From: Paracoccus benzoatiresistens
GTDB lineage: Bacteria > Pseudomonadota > Alphaproteobacteria > Rhodobacterales > Rhodobacteraceae
DNA: 64,000 bases
Direction of reading: 5' to 3'
Assembly: GCF_026913015.1 (NCBI RefSeq)
Contig: NZ_JAPTYD010000019.1
Span: 1-64,000, forward strand
Positions 47,871 to 56,589 of this stretch are shown piece by piece; position 1 is the first letter of the stretch, and the number at the start of each line of letters is the position of its first letter. The notes beneath the pieces are model-generated. The model saw only the letters and a program-made list of their open reading frames with translations. It ran no database searches and was not told the origin of the DNA. Position numbers and translations under genes: made by a program.

Positions 47871-48521
47871 CTACGCCCTCCCCAGCAGGTGGTCGACGAG
47901 AACCCCCGGCGTCTTGACCGCATCCGGCGGGATCATCCCCACCGGCACGATGTGCTCGGCCTCGGCGATCACCGTTGTCGCCGCCAGCGCCATGATCGGG
48001 TTGAAGTTGTGCGCCGTCAGCACATAGGCAAGGTTCCCCGCGTAGTCGGCATGGTGGCTGGCGAGCAGTGCGAAATCTCCGCGGATCGGTCGCTCCAGAA
48101 GGTAGCGCCTGCCGTCCACCTCGACGACCTGCTTGCCCTCCTCCACCGGGGTTCCAAGACCCGTCGCCGTCAGCACCCCGCCAAGCCCATAGCCGCCGGC
48201 CCGGATCCGCTCGACCAGCGTGCCCTGCGGCACCAGTTCGATCTCCATCTCGCCCGCCATCATCTTCTTCTGCGCGACCGGGTTGAGACCGATGTGCGAG
48301 ACAATCGCCCGCCGCACCTGGCCCGAGACCACCAGCGTTCCGACTGCCCTGTCCGGCGTGCAGAGATCGTTGCAGACGATCGTCAGTCCGCCCGTGCCGC
48401 GGTTGCGAATGGCCTCGATCAGCCGCAGCGGCGAGCCGACGCCCATGAAGCCGCCGACAAGAAGCGTGCTGCCCTCGCCGATCATCTCTGCCGCCACCTC
48501 GGGCCTGATCGCCGTCTTCAT
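47871..48521 (-). CDS. CoA-transferase, alpha subunit (AtoD/ScoA type)
   Basis: A 216-residue 3-oxoacid CoA-transferase subunit A. LLVGGFMGVGSPLRLIEAI, SHIGLNPVAQKKMMAGEMEIELVPQGTLVERIRAGGYGLGGVLTATG and NPIMALAATTVIAEA are family-typical. It pairs with the beta subunit directly downstream. It begins 12 bases after the DUF3141 gene stop, indicating one transcript. Confidence 0.92.
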   Translation of the reverse strand: MKTAIRPEVAAEMIGEGSTLLVGGFMGVGSPLRLIEAIRNRGTGGLTIVCNDLCTPDRAVGTLVVSGQVRRAIVSHIGLNPVAQKKMMAGEMEIELVPQGTLVERIRAGGYGLGGVLTATGLGTPVEEGKQVVEVDGRRYLLERPIRGDFALLASHHADYAGNLAYVLTAHNFNPIMALAATTVIAEAEHIVPVGMIPPDAVKTPGVLVDHLLGRA

Positions 48522-48533
48522 CCCTCCCGACCT

Positions 48534-50783
48534 TCAGTCGCCGGCACGCGTCTGGCCCGCGCCCGATCGCTGTGCCGCACGGCCGGCGCTGCGCCGCTGC
48601 GTGACCGAGGGCTCGGTGATCCCGAAGAGATCGGCCACATGCCGCAGGCGGACGGCGACCTCGCCTTCCGGCTCGTCGGCGGCGGACAGGATGTCGCGAA
48701 GAAGGTCAAAGGCGGCGCGGCGCTCGCCTTCATCCGCGGGCAGGATCTCGGGGATGGCCCCAAGGGCCGCGTCCTCGTCGATCAGCAGCATCAGGAACTG
48801 CTCACGCAGCATCGCCTTGAACTCCGGCAGCTTCAGTGTCGCCTCGGCCGGCCGCGAACTGCGCAGGCGCCGGATCGCTTCGAAACCGCGCTCGTCCGCA
48901 CCGCCCCGCGGCGAGCCCGCATAGAAAAGCGCGCGCGCCAGGGCCTCGCGGATACCGCCCCTGCCCATGCCGCTCCTGAGTTCCGCGATCCGACGCTCCA
49001 CAAGCGCGCGGTGCAGCATGCTCTTGGCCGCTCTGCGCGGCGGCTGGTCCGAAGCCGTGTCGATGCCAAGGGCCGATTGCAATGCGCGCTGCCCGTAGAT
49101 GGCGTGGAACGTCTCCTCCGCCATCCGCTCGGCCGCTTGGCGGAAGCCGTCGAGCCCCTCGACGATCTGCCGCGAGAACTGCTCCTGCAGCGCCACGAAC
49201 GGATTGCTTTCGGTCGCGGGCTGGCGGTTCTCGCGCACCGTTTCCGCGGCGGCGGCGATCCAGGCCGCGAAGGGATTGGCGGGGCTCATCATCTCGTACT
49301 GGAGGCGCAGCGGGTGCAGCCGGCGCATGGCTTCGGCCATCAGCGGCGAGACCATCGCCCGCACGACCGGCTGCGCGAAGGTGCGATAGAGCGCGAGGTT
49401 GATCTCCGACGCTCGCGCAGCCGCCGCGAACATGCGCTCGTCCTCTAGGCTGTTGCCGCCCATGGCGCGGATGTCGTCAAGCGTGCGCGCCTCGCAGCGC
49501 ATGACCCACTGGCCGGTGACAAGCTCGGGGTTGTCCACCGCCTCGCCCTTCGGTTCCAGGATCGCCTCGTAGAGACCCGGCGGCAGTACGTCGATCAGGT
49601 CGATGTTCGACGCGAACTCGTCGTGCTCCTTGCGCGCCACGCCGCTCGACACGAAGATGCCCAGGTGCCCGATCTTGTCGTGCACGGTATAGACGATGGT
49701 CTGCCCATAGGCGCGGATCTCGTCGACGTTGTCGTAGAGATCGAGGATCCAGCCGAGCGCCTGCTGCGGCGGCGTGACATTGTCGCCCTTGGAGCAGAAC
49801 ACCAGGATCGGCGAGCGGATGTTGCGCAGGTCGATCGCGGTGCCGTCGGATGCGCGGATCCCCCCCGCCGCCAGGTTGTTGCCCACGAAAAGCTCGTCAA
49901 CGATGAACTCCATTTCCTCGGCATTGAGCATGACGTGCCCGCCCCACCACTTCTCGAAGCCGAGATAGCGCGCCGCCTCGGTGTCGATCTTGGACCAGAG
50001 GTTGTACTGCTTGGCCCAGAGCGTGTTCGCCGGGTTCTGGTTCTCGAAGTTCTGCACCAGCCACGCGCCGTCGAACTTGCCGCGGCCCAGATCGCCGGTC
50101 AGGGCCGTCAGCCAGCTGCCGCCCAGCAGGCCGCCGGTGTAGCGCATCGGGTACTGCCCCCGGACCCCTGCCCAATAGGAAAGCGGCGTGCCCGCGACGA
50201 TGATCGGCCCGAACAGCTCGGGGCGAAGCGCCGCAACCATCATGATCGACCAGCCCGCCTGGCAGTTGCCGATGACGCAGGGTTTTCCCTCGGCCTCGGG
50301 ATGGCGCGCGATCACCGTTTCCAGGAACTTCGCCTCGGCCTGCACGATGTCCTCGATCGTCTGGCCGGGCACCGGTTCGGGCGCAAAGCCGACGAAATAG
50401 CATGGGTGGCCCGCCTTCATCGCCACGCCGATCTCGCTGTCGGCCTTGAAGCCGCCGATGCCGGGGCCGTGACCGGCGCGGGGATCGACGACGACGAATG
50501 GCCTCTTGCGGGGATCAGGCGCCGCGGCCCCCGTGGGCACGATACGGACGAGGCCATAATTGACCGGGCGCGCAAGCATCCGCCCGTCGAGGATTGGCTC
50601 GGCCTCGTAGTCCAAGACGTGCGGCACGGTCTGGGCCGCGTGCTCTCGGTACTGCTCGGCGCGCCGGAGCATCACGTCCTGGAACAGGATCGATCGCTGC
50701 CAGGCGTCGATCGCGTATTCGGCGGCCGCGTTGGGAAAGGCCATGATCGACTTGAGGCCGGCGGAAGGTTGTTTTTCGGACAT
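48534..50783 (-). CDS. DUF3141 protein, PHA synthase-like alpha/beta hydrolase
   Basis: A 749-residue protein with an alpha/beta-hydrolase fold in residues about 70-390. The nucleophile elbow is GNCQAG (C174), a lipase-like box with cysteine as in polyhydroxyalkanoate synthases. The acid is in CSKGDNVTPP (D334) and the histidine in DKIGHLGIF (H373), so the triad is complete. The C-terminal 350 residues are helical, without recognisable domain. DUF3141 proteins are often labelled PHB synthase-like but their reaction is unproven. It heads the cluster DUF3141 - CoA-transferase - pta - ackA - fabI. A comparable orfA-pta-ackA-fabI operon is known, from memory, in Sinorhizobium meliloti, where it responds to phosphate starvation. 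Confidence 0.88.
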   Translation of the reverse strand: MSEKQPSAGLKSIMAFPNAAAEYAIDAWQRSILFQDVMLRRAEQYREHAAQTVPHVLDYEAEPILDGRMLARPVNYGLVRIVPTGAAAPDPRKRPFVVVDPRAGHGPGIGGFKADSEIGVAMKAGHPCYFVGFAPEPVPGQTIEDIVQAEAKFLETVIARHPEAEGKPCVIGNCQAGWSIMMVAALRPELFGPIIVAGTPLSYWAGVRGQYPMRYTGGLLGGSWLTALTGDLGRGKFDGAWLVQNFENQNPANTLWAKQYNLWSKIDTEAARYLGFEKWWGGHVMLNAEEMEFIVDELFVGNNLAAGGIRASDGTAIDLRNIRSPILVFCSKGDNVTPPQQALGWILDLYDNVDEIRAYGQTIVYTVHDKIGHLGIFVSSGVARKEHDEFASNIDLIDVLPPGLYEAILEPKGEAVDNPELVTGQWVMRCEARTLDDIRAMGGNSLEDERMFAAAARASEINLALYRTFAQPVVRAMVSPLMAEAMRRLHPLRLQYEMMSPANPFAAWIAAAAETVRENRQPATESNPFVALQEQFSRQIVEGLDGFRQAAERMAEETFHAIYGQRALQSALGIDTASDQPPRRAAKSMLHRALVERRIAELRSGMGRGGIREALARALFYAGSPRGGADERGFEAIRRLRSSRPAEATLKLPEFKAMLREQFLMLLIDEDAALGAIPEILPADEGERRAAFDLLRDILSAADEPEGEVAVRLRHVADLFGITEPSVTQRRSAGRAAQRSGAGQTRAGD

Positions 50784-50900
50784 GCGTGGCCCCGTCGCTG
50801 AAATCGGGGCAGGCGCGCGGAATCCGTGCGAAGCGGCCCCTTGATACTGAGTCTGGACCCTATCCTTCGTGTCAGCCGCGGTCCCAGTCTACCTATGTTA

Positions 50901-50921
50901 GTTACTGTTAACCCCGTTACT
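50901..50921. promoter_or_regulatory. Direct repeat in the DUF3141 divergent promoter region
   Basis: GTTACT occurs at 50901-50906 and again at 50916-50921, with the palindrome GTTAAC between them (50907-50912), in the 222-bp region between two divergent genes. This is the least GC-rich part of that region. It looks like a promoter or operator core but fits no consensus I know; it is not a convincing Pho box. Confidence 0.35.
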
Positions 50922-51005
50922 CGCCCGCGGCGGAAGGTAAGCTGTGCAGCAGGCTTTCCGGGAGCGACCTTCCCGGCGGCAACCCGACCCAGGAGAAACC
51001 CATCA

Positions 51006-51476
51006 ATGGCGACGAAACAGGAAACGGATCCGAACGCGCCCGTCCCGACGGCAGAGGAGCTGCGCATGACTCTTCTCCAGAAGGAGATGGAGGAGATGGA
51101 GCAGCGCGAGAAGGCACGCGAGGTCGAGCAGCGGACCCGGGCGGCGGCGGCCGAAGACTTCCTCAAGGGCCACGTGACCGACAAGGAGCGCGAGCTGATC
51201 CGCCGCCTGGTGATGAACGCAGTGGCGAAAGGTCAGCTGGAGGCGATGATCTACAGCTTTCCGTCGGACCTTTGCACGGACCGCGGTCGCGCGATCAACA
51301 ACAGCGATCCGCAGTGGCCGGACACCCTGCAGGGCAAGGCCCGGGAGCTGTACGAGGGATTCAAGGAGAACCTGCAGCCCAAGGGCTACAAGCTGAAGGC
51401 CATGATCATCAACTTCCCCGGCGGCATGCCCGGCGATGTCGGTCTTTATCTCAACTGGGAACCGAAGCGCGTGTGA
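51006..51476 (+). CDS. Hypothetical protein next to the DUF3141 cluster
   Basis: The 156-residue protein has a charged, glutamate-rich helix (residues 15-50, MTLLQKEMEEMEQREKARE and following). A folded domain comes after it: FLKGHVTDKERELIRRLVMNAVAKGQLEAMIYSFPSDLCTDRGRAINN...W followed by YEGFKENLQPKGYKLKAMIINFPGGMPGDVGLYL. No signal peptide or membrane helix. I do not recognise the domain. AGGAG is 11 bp before the ATG. It is divergent from the DUF3141 gene and may share its regulation. Confidence 0.8.
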   Translation: MATKQETDPNAPVPTAEELRMTLLQKEMEEMEQREKAREVEQRTRAAAAEDFLKGHVTDKERELIRRLVMNAVAKGQLEAMIYSFPSDLCTDRGRAINNSDPQWPDTLQGKARELYEGFKENLQPKGYKLKAMIINFPGGMPGDVGLYLNWEPKRV

Positions 51477-51647
51477 CAACTGACGCCGTTAATCGCCCGG
51501 TCCGGCGCGCGGGTGATCCAAGATGGCTCTCGGGTCCTGACGATCGCCGCATGGGGATACAGCCGGGTCAGGATCACCGCCGCGAGAAGTTCATCGGAAT
51601 GGACGCCCGAAGGCGGTCGGCATGAAGGCGACGGTGTACTCACCCTT

Positions 51648-51805
51648 TGCCCCGAACTGGACTAAATTACCCCAGCCGGCAGCAACTATGCCCCGAACAA
51701 CACCCTTGTTATTCCGGGCGTAGTTAGTGCCGAGATTCAAATTTCTACCAACGAAAACAATGGCTCATTCTGATCTGGGGGCAAAGGTTTTTCCAGTTCG
51801 GGACA
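51648..51805. repeat. Repeated CTATG(C/T)CCCGAAC elements at the left edge of the Tn7-like operon
   Basis: Three related elements occur. TGCCCCGAACTGGA lies at 51648-51661 (plus), TGCCCCGAAC at 51689-51698 (plus, preceded by CTA), and TGTCCCGAACTGGA at 51792-51805 (minus, preceded by CTA). The outer two match at 13 of 14 positions in opposite orientation. They could be TnsB-binding sites of the left end, with a TGT at 51635-51637 as candidate terminus, or the termini of a 158-bp miniature element. The counterpart at the right end was not found. Confidence 0.5.
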
Positions 51806-51832
51806 TAGTTCTTCACGCGCTTCGAACCATGC

Positions 51833-51863
51833 GAAAGAAAAAGGGCCCGTATATACGGGCCCT
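51833..51863 (-). terminator. Intrinsic terminator after tniQ
   Basis: AGGGCCCGTATATACGGGCCCT (51842-51863) is a perfect 22-bp palindrome. On the minus strand it forms an 8-bp GC-rich stem with an ATAT loop followed by TTTTTCTTT. It ends transcription of tnsA-tnsB-tnsC-tniQ 34 bases after the tniQ stop. Confidence 0.88.
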
Positions 51864-51896
51864 GCGACAAGGTCATTGAGTTGAACAAGAGGATTG

Positions 51897-53399
51897 CTAA
51901 GGCCCGTCGCTAACGTGCCTCCCTGAATTTCGTGCAGCCGCCAGACCCGAGACGCTGACTCGAACAGCGTGAAGGCGGGCATCCCCTGGTAGGCGAAAGG
52001 CCCCATCTTTCCTTGCAAGCACGGCCTGCGTCAGATCCTCGGCGCGGCCGCCGTGACGTTGGCAAGCTTCTCCGATGGATAGAACCTTCTCATGCTGCGT
52101 ATCATCGAGCGGTGGGAGCTCCCCGATCTGAGAGAGCAGATCATCCAGAACGCGCCGTGCGAAAATGACCCGCCGCACGGCACCCGGCGCGTCGGCCGGG
52201 ATGACGGGCGGCAAGACCCCGGCCCGATACAAGGCCAGAGTCTGGCTCTGTGTGCCTCCGATGTATTCGGGCACCAGGGCAAGCGGGATTGCGGTCTCGT
52301 AATCCTTGATAAGCTGTTCCACCTCCTCAACGGGAAATACAAGGCGTCCGCTTTCACCGTCCGTAGCGCCCTCGGGCACAAGCCCCAGCTTCTGCAGCAG
52401 GCGGGACATGCGCCGGCGGTTGACCTTCAGCGTCGTCGCAAGGCTGATCACCGAATGCAGGCGCCGCTGCGCCACCGGCTCGCCCAGCAGCCTCTCGCCT
52501 GGCGCGTAAGCATCGTGGTTCAGGATGTGCTCGCGCAGGATGTCGCGAACAGGTCCCGCGGCGATCAACTGCGACCGACGATCGAGCCAGTCGTAGAGGG
52601 ATCCATACATCGCCAATGGTCCGGCATGAACGGCTGTGGCTGACGCGCTTCTCCGTATCTCGTCGAGCGCCCCGTAGACCGCGTCGGCGCCTTCCTCATA
52701 TATGCCGAAACCAGTTTCCGATGCGGAACTCCTTTCCTGCCGTGACAGGCGCCCGGGACGGGCGCCCTGCCCGTGCTCCAGGACGATCCCGAGCATCTCG
52801 GATGCGTTCAGCACCTGCTCGATGCTCTGTTCATCCAGCCAGCCATGACGAGCCGAAGACGACAGGCGCGCCTGCAGCCAAGCAACATGTCGACCGCCCT
52901 CAGCGTAAGACGTCGACGTCTCAGCCACATCAAGGCCCCCGACACACGCGACGGCATCGCGAATATCGGCCGCGTCCCCAGGCGTAACCTCCACGAGGCT
53001 GGAGCGGTGCCGCAGGCAGATCGGGATTGGCAGAAAGCACCAGATGAGCCGGTGGCGCCATTCGGCGGGCGGCCCATCCTCGCGCAAACAATGCGGGCAG
53101 AACTGCCGCACGTGGGTTGACAGGACATTCCTCGAGAAATCCTCCTCCCGGAAGGAATTATAACGAGAGTATGTGCGGACCGTGCCAGCCTGGAGGCCAC
53201 TGATATCTTCACCCACCGCAGCAGCAAATTTGGCTACCTCGTCATGGTGCCCTGCTGCGAAGCGCGCCGGCCTCACCCCGCAATCTTCGAGCAGGCGCGA
53301 CGTGCCTTGTCCGGTATGGAAGAAGGAAAGGCGAGCGGCATAGGACTGGACAGTCTCAGCCGCATCGTAAGGAATATAGGGCGTCAACAACTTCGTCAC
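51897..53399 (-). CDS. tniQ: TniQ-family target-selection protein
   Basis: As read, 500 residues. The N-terminus is TniQ-like: AAETVQSYAARLSFFHTG, then a zinc finger with C101, C104, C128 and H131 (FCPHC ... ICLRH). A central helix-turn-helix-like region NRRRMSRLLQKLGLVP follows. TniQ/TnsD proteins choose the insertion site. The GTG start overlaps the tnsC stop (GTGA). The last 40 or so residues look like out-of-frame sequence, while a different frame from about 52020 to 51737 reads more naturally (FAYQGMPAFTLFESASRVWR). A one-base insertion near 52022 may therefore have shortened the protein. On the other hand, the terminator directly after the present stop supports the frame as read. Confidence 0.85.
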   Translation of the reverse strand: MTKLLTPYIPYDAAETVQSYAARLSFFHTGQGTSRLLEDCGVRPARFAAGHHDEVAKFAAAVGEDISGLQAGTVRTYSRYNSFREEDFSRNVLSTHVRQFCPHCLREDGPPAEWRHRLIWCFLPIPICLRHRSSLVEVTPGDAADIRDAVACVGGLDVAETSTSYAEGGRHVAWLQARLSSSARHGWLDEQSIEQVLNASEMLGIVLEHGQGARPGRLSRQERSSASETGFGIYEEGADAVYGALDEIRRSASATAVHAGPLAMYGSLYDWLDRRSQLIAAGPVRDILREHILNHDAYAPGERLLGEPVAQRRLHSVISLATTLKVNRRRMSRLLQKLGLVPEGATDGESGRLVFPVEEVEQLIKDYETAIPLALVPEYIGGTQSQTLALYRAGVLPPVIPADAPGAVRRVIFARRVLDDLLSQIGELPPLDDTQHEKVLSIGEACQRHGGRAEDLTQAVLARKDGAFRLPGDARLHAVRVSVSGLAAARNSGRHVSDGP

Positions 53400-54400
53400 C
53401 AACCTCCCTCTTCGAGAAGCTTGCGCAGGTCCGACCAGGGCATGGGATCGAAGGGGCTCGGCCCGCTGTCTTCTCCGCCGTTCAGAATCCAGGTCCGGCG
53501 CGCATCCTCGATACTTACGCCTTCCTTTCGATTAACCAGCGCACGACGAATGGTCATCTTGGCGAAGATGATCGAGCGGCCTAGGCCACCAGTCTGTGAA
53601 AATACGACACGCTCAGCGAAGGAAGGATCGTCTGGAAGCGAAAGATCAAGCTTCTGGCAGCATTTTTCGATGAAGCGCCTCAGCAGCTGCATGTCCCCAC
53701 CTCCCGCGGCGAGGGACTGGAGGCGCTGGCGCAGGCGATAACGACGAAACGTCTCGGGATCCGCTGCGATGCGGTCTTCGAGGTGGTGCACGCCGGACAG
53801 GATGACGGCGACAGCCCCCTCCCCCTGCAACAGGTTCTTCAGGGTCTGGAGGGCTCCGGCAACATCTCGCCCTGTCCCTCCCCGCAGCAGGTGATGTGCT
53901 TCGTCGATCCACAGCATCGCAATCTCGAACTTCTTGAGGCGATGGCGGACGACAGCCCATGTTTCATGTGTCTTTGCTCGTTCCGCCAGCCGACCATATC
54001 CCGTAGCAGCCGCGATATCTGAAGCGAGGCTCTTGATCGTGGCTTCCGGGGACACGGTGATGTGGAGATAGTTGCCGACGGTGCCAGCTTTCATTTCCAC
54101 GAAGCCCGGCAGTGCGGACAGGTTGCGCTGAATCATGACGGACTTGCCGTCCCCGGATGCGCCAATGACCTGCATGCCTCTCGTCTCTCCGTTCAGAGGA
54201 TCGCGGATGGGGGTTGGCAGCAGCGCGCCATCGGAGCCGACCTGGAGGATGTCGCGCAGGCACTCCTGAAACTCGTCGTCGCGGGCATTCTTGAGGTAGC
54301 GGGCATCCAACCACGCGATGCGGCCCGGCAGATCGTGCGGCGCGGGCGGGGCCGCGATCGGGGTTGAGGGCTGTGCATCGAACTTGATCATCGTCTTCAT
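53396..54400 (-). CDS. tnsC: TnsC/TniB-type AAA+ ATPase
   Basis: A 334-residue AAA+ protein that links target selection by TniQ to the transposase. Walker A is GASGDGKS (80-87), Walker B AMLWIDEAHH (161-170), and sensor-like ILSGVHHLEDRI follows; FRRYRLRQRLQ is a plausible arginine-finger area. Length and pattern fit TniB more than the longer Tn7 TnsC. The start overlaps the tnsB stop (ATGA). Confidence 0.93.
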   Translation of the reverse strand: MKTMIKFDAQPSTPIAAPPAPHDLPGRIAWLDARYLKNARDDEFQECLRDILQVGSDGALLPTPIRDPLNGETRGMQVIGASGDGKSVMIQRNLSALPGFVEMKAGTVGNYLHITVSPEATIKSLASDIAAATGYGRLAERAKTHETWAVVRHRLKKFEIAMLWIDEAHHLLRGGTGRDVAGALQTLKNLLQGEGAVAVILSGVHHLEDRIAADPETFRRYRLRQRLQSLAAGGGDMQLLRRFIEKCCQKLDLSLPDDPSFAERVVFSQTGGLGRSIIFAKMTIRRALVNRKEGVSIEDARRTWILNGGEDSGPSPFDPMPWSDLRKLLEEGGW

Positions 54401-56589
54401 TCCATGATGTCGTCATCGTCGTCTAAGGACGTCGAGGTGGTGAGCGGAAAGGCGGTCGGGGTGGCTGACGGCATCAGCGACATGTCGGCGTCAGGTGCAG
54501 CGGCTTGATGGTCGATAATGCCGTCGAACAGGTCGATGTGCTCGGGCACGTCGAACTCGCGCTCGGCCGTCGACATGAAGCGCATGAAGTCGGCTTCATA
54601 GCGGTCGTAGGTCCCGTCCGTGACGACAGTCGGCAGCAATCCCCGGAGTGCCTTGCCTCGATGAGCCGCTGCATCCAGGTCCGCCAGCGCCCGCGCCTTT
54701 ACGGCATCTGAGCGGTCACGTTCGCCTGTGAGCCTGTGGCGAACCATCATCAGGTCATCGAAGGACTTGCCGATCCACATCGGATCCGCCGCCGTGACAT
54801 TCATCCAGCGGTCCGGCCCGACCTTGACAGAGATCGTGCCGATGTCATGGGGCCACCAGGCCACCTCCAAGGACTTCGGCCGGTTGGGCGGCGCATAGTA
54901 GATCTTCATCAGGTCATCGGACTGGTAGCGGATGTGCATCATGGTGATGCCGGATAGGCCGAGCTTGCGAGACCGGCGAATTCCGAAGACCTTGCGCAGT
55001 TCTTCGCGCGAGACAGCCTGGAGACGCGAACTAGCCTGGGACTGCGTCCAGGCCTCGGCAGGCGTGCGGCCAAGAAGACCGGCATGTTCCGTATTGTGGT
55101 AGATATCGACGATCCATCGCACCAGCCAGTGAAGGAATTCATCGATCGTCATCGACGCGCGACCCGCCGGGTCATTCTCTCCCCGGGCGACGACGTCGCT
55201 GAAAGTGCGCCCGGAGAATCGTTGCGCGAAGCCGAGATGGATTGTCTTGAAGAGCCGCTCGATGAACGGACGAAGCCAAGGCTTCCTGGCGGGTGCGCCG
55301 AGATTAACGATGCCGAGGTCTGCCAGAAGGTCATAGACCTCGTCGCCAACGTAGTTTGGACCGCGGTCGAGCACGATCGTCTCGGGACGGCCATGCATGT
55401 CCCATGGCTCGTGCGCGCCGACCGCATCTGCGATTGGCGTCTTGTCCATGAAAATCATCTCGACGGTCTCCCGCAGAAGAGACGTCGTTCCGCTTGCGGA
55501 GATCTGCATGCCGACGATGCAACGAGTATGGACATCGAGGGCCGCGGAGAGGACGACGCGACGGGTCGATCCATCCAGCCCGAGCATCGACCGTTCCTCA
55601 GGACGGAGCCAGTCCCAGACCCCGAGTCCCTTCAGGATGACCATGAGATCGAATGTGTATTCATCGATCTCCACCCGCTCGAGCGCACGGCTGGTTTTCA
55701 CCCCGACCCCCAAGGCATGCATGTCGCGATACGCGACCTTCAGGCCCCGGGTTCGAATGGCATGGTCGAGCGGGGCAAGTGCATCGATGGCGCTATGGAT
55801 GAAATCGTAACCCGGTCTGTTGAGGAACTGGCCAGGCGGGTTGCTCCGTGCAGCCTCCTCATTCCGGACATCAAAAACCGCTCTCACGCTGTCCACGATG
55901 GACGCGATCGAGCAACGCTCTTCGTCCAGTCGTTGACGTATCACCGATTGAACAAGCGCCTGTTCAGCCTCCGTATAGCGATTCCTGCGGTTTCCAGAAC
56001 TGATATACCTGTCGAACAGGGCGTTCTGGCCACCGCGCCGGAAGGCACAATACCACTTGTAGATGTTGGCCGGGGATTTTGGCAGGGCAGAATGATCCCC
56101 CAGGTTCACCTTTGCGCCGCCCCGTCTACCTGACGCCCCGGCCGCCTTCTCTAGATACTCGTTGTAGTAGAATGTGCCGAGACCGATGAGAGCGCGGCCA
56201 CGCGCGATGAAGCCGGCTCGGGTTTCGTCCATGTCGCCGTCGGAGATCATCTGCTGCGCTGCGGAAACATAGCAATAGCGCTGCCTCATGCGCGCAATTT
56301 CCGCCTTGGTGCGGTGGCTCCGGTCACGTTGACCCTCGGCTGCAGCCGCGGAGGGGCGACGGATAATGCTCAAGCGCCCATTCAGATCGTAGCGGCAGAA
56401 ATCGCTATGGGACACGGTGCCGGAGATAGCAGGCAATACTTCGCCCGTGTCGGGATCGACGAACTCGTCCCAAACGACGAGGCAGGACGTAGTGCGAAGC
56501 TCCGCGACCTTGCCGCGGCGGTTGTTCAGCTCGAACACGGCGCCTTTTTCGACAGGAACCTGCGCCGAAACCGCAAGATGGCAGCTCAT
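54397..56589 (-). CDS. tnsB: TnsB/TniA-type DDE transposase
   Basis: A 730-residue Mu/Tn7-type transposase that joins transposon 3' ends to target DNA. The N-terminal part (1-290) has helical DNA-binding domains. The integrase core (about 300-530) carries the DDE triad as D309 (VEIDEY), D408 (IVLDRGPNY) and E444 (RPFIERLF), and a C-terminal Mu-type barrel and acidic tail (STSLDDDDDIME) follow that would contact TnsC. It overlaps tnsA by ATGA. All catalytic residues are present, so it is probably active. Confidence 0.95.
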   Translation of the reverse strand: MSCHLAVSAQVPVEKGAVFELNNRRGKVAELRTTSCLVVWDEFVDPDTGEVLPAISGTVSHSDFCRYDLNGRLSIIRRPSAAAAEGQRDRSHRTKAEIARMRQRYCYVSAAQQMISDGDMDETRAGFIARGRALIGLGTFYYNEYLEKAAGASGRRGGAKVNLGDHSALPKSPANIYKWYCAFRRGGQNALFDRYISSGNRRNRYTEAEQALVQSVIRQRLDEERCSIASIVDSVRAVFDVRNEEAARSNPPGQFLNRPGYDFIHSAIDALAPLDHAIRTRGLKVAYRDMHALGVGVKTSRALERVEIDEYTFDLMVILKGLGVWDWLRPEERSMLGLDGSTRRVVLSAALDVHTRCIVGMQISASGTTSLLRETVEMIFMDKTPIADAVGAHEPWDMHGRPETIVLDRGPNYVGDEVYDLLADLGIVNLGAPARKPWLRPFIERLFKTIHLGFAQRFSGRTFSDVVARGENDPAGRASMTIDEFLHWLVRWIVDIYHNTEHAGLLGRTPAEAWTQSQASSRLQAVSREELRKVFGIRRSRKLGLSGITMMHIRYQSDDLMKIYYAPPNRPKSLEVAWWPHDIGTISVKVGPDRWMNVTAADPMWIGKSFDDLMMVRHRLTGERDRSDAVKARALADLDAAAHRGKALRGLLPTVVTDGTYDRYEADFMRFMSTAEREFDVPEHIDLFDGIIDHQAAAPDADMSLMPSATPTAFPLTTSTSLDDDDDIME

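Larger units (their letters stand above)
51477..51896. other. Gene-free junction between the unknown gene and the Tn7-like operon
   Basis: I find no confident gene in these 420 bases. The right part holds repeats (51648-51805) and the terminator after tniQ (51833-51863). A minus-strand frame of 93 codons (51737-52018) runs through it and may be the displaced C-terminus of TniQ. The left part (51480-51630) is open in several frames but resembles nothing known to me. Confidence 0.5.

Noticed and set aside
50891-50921. Pho box before the DUF3141 cluster
   Set aside because: Looked for because of the phosphate-stress link. The GTTACT repeats do not match two CTGTCAT-like 7-mers with a 4-bp spacer.
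51480-51640. Plus-strand open stretch (GARVIQDGSRVLTIAAWGYSR) as a gene remnant
   Set aside because: Third positions are only partly GC-rich and no family is recognised. It may be the broken neighbour of the insertion, but the evidence is too thin.
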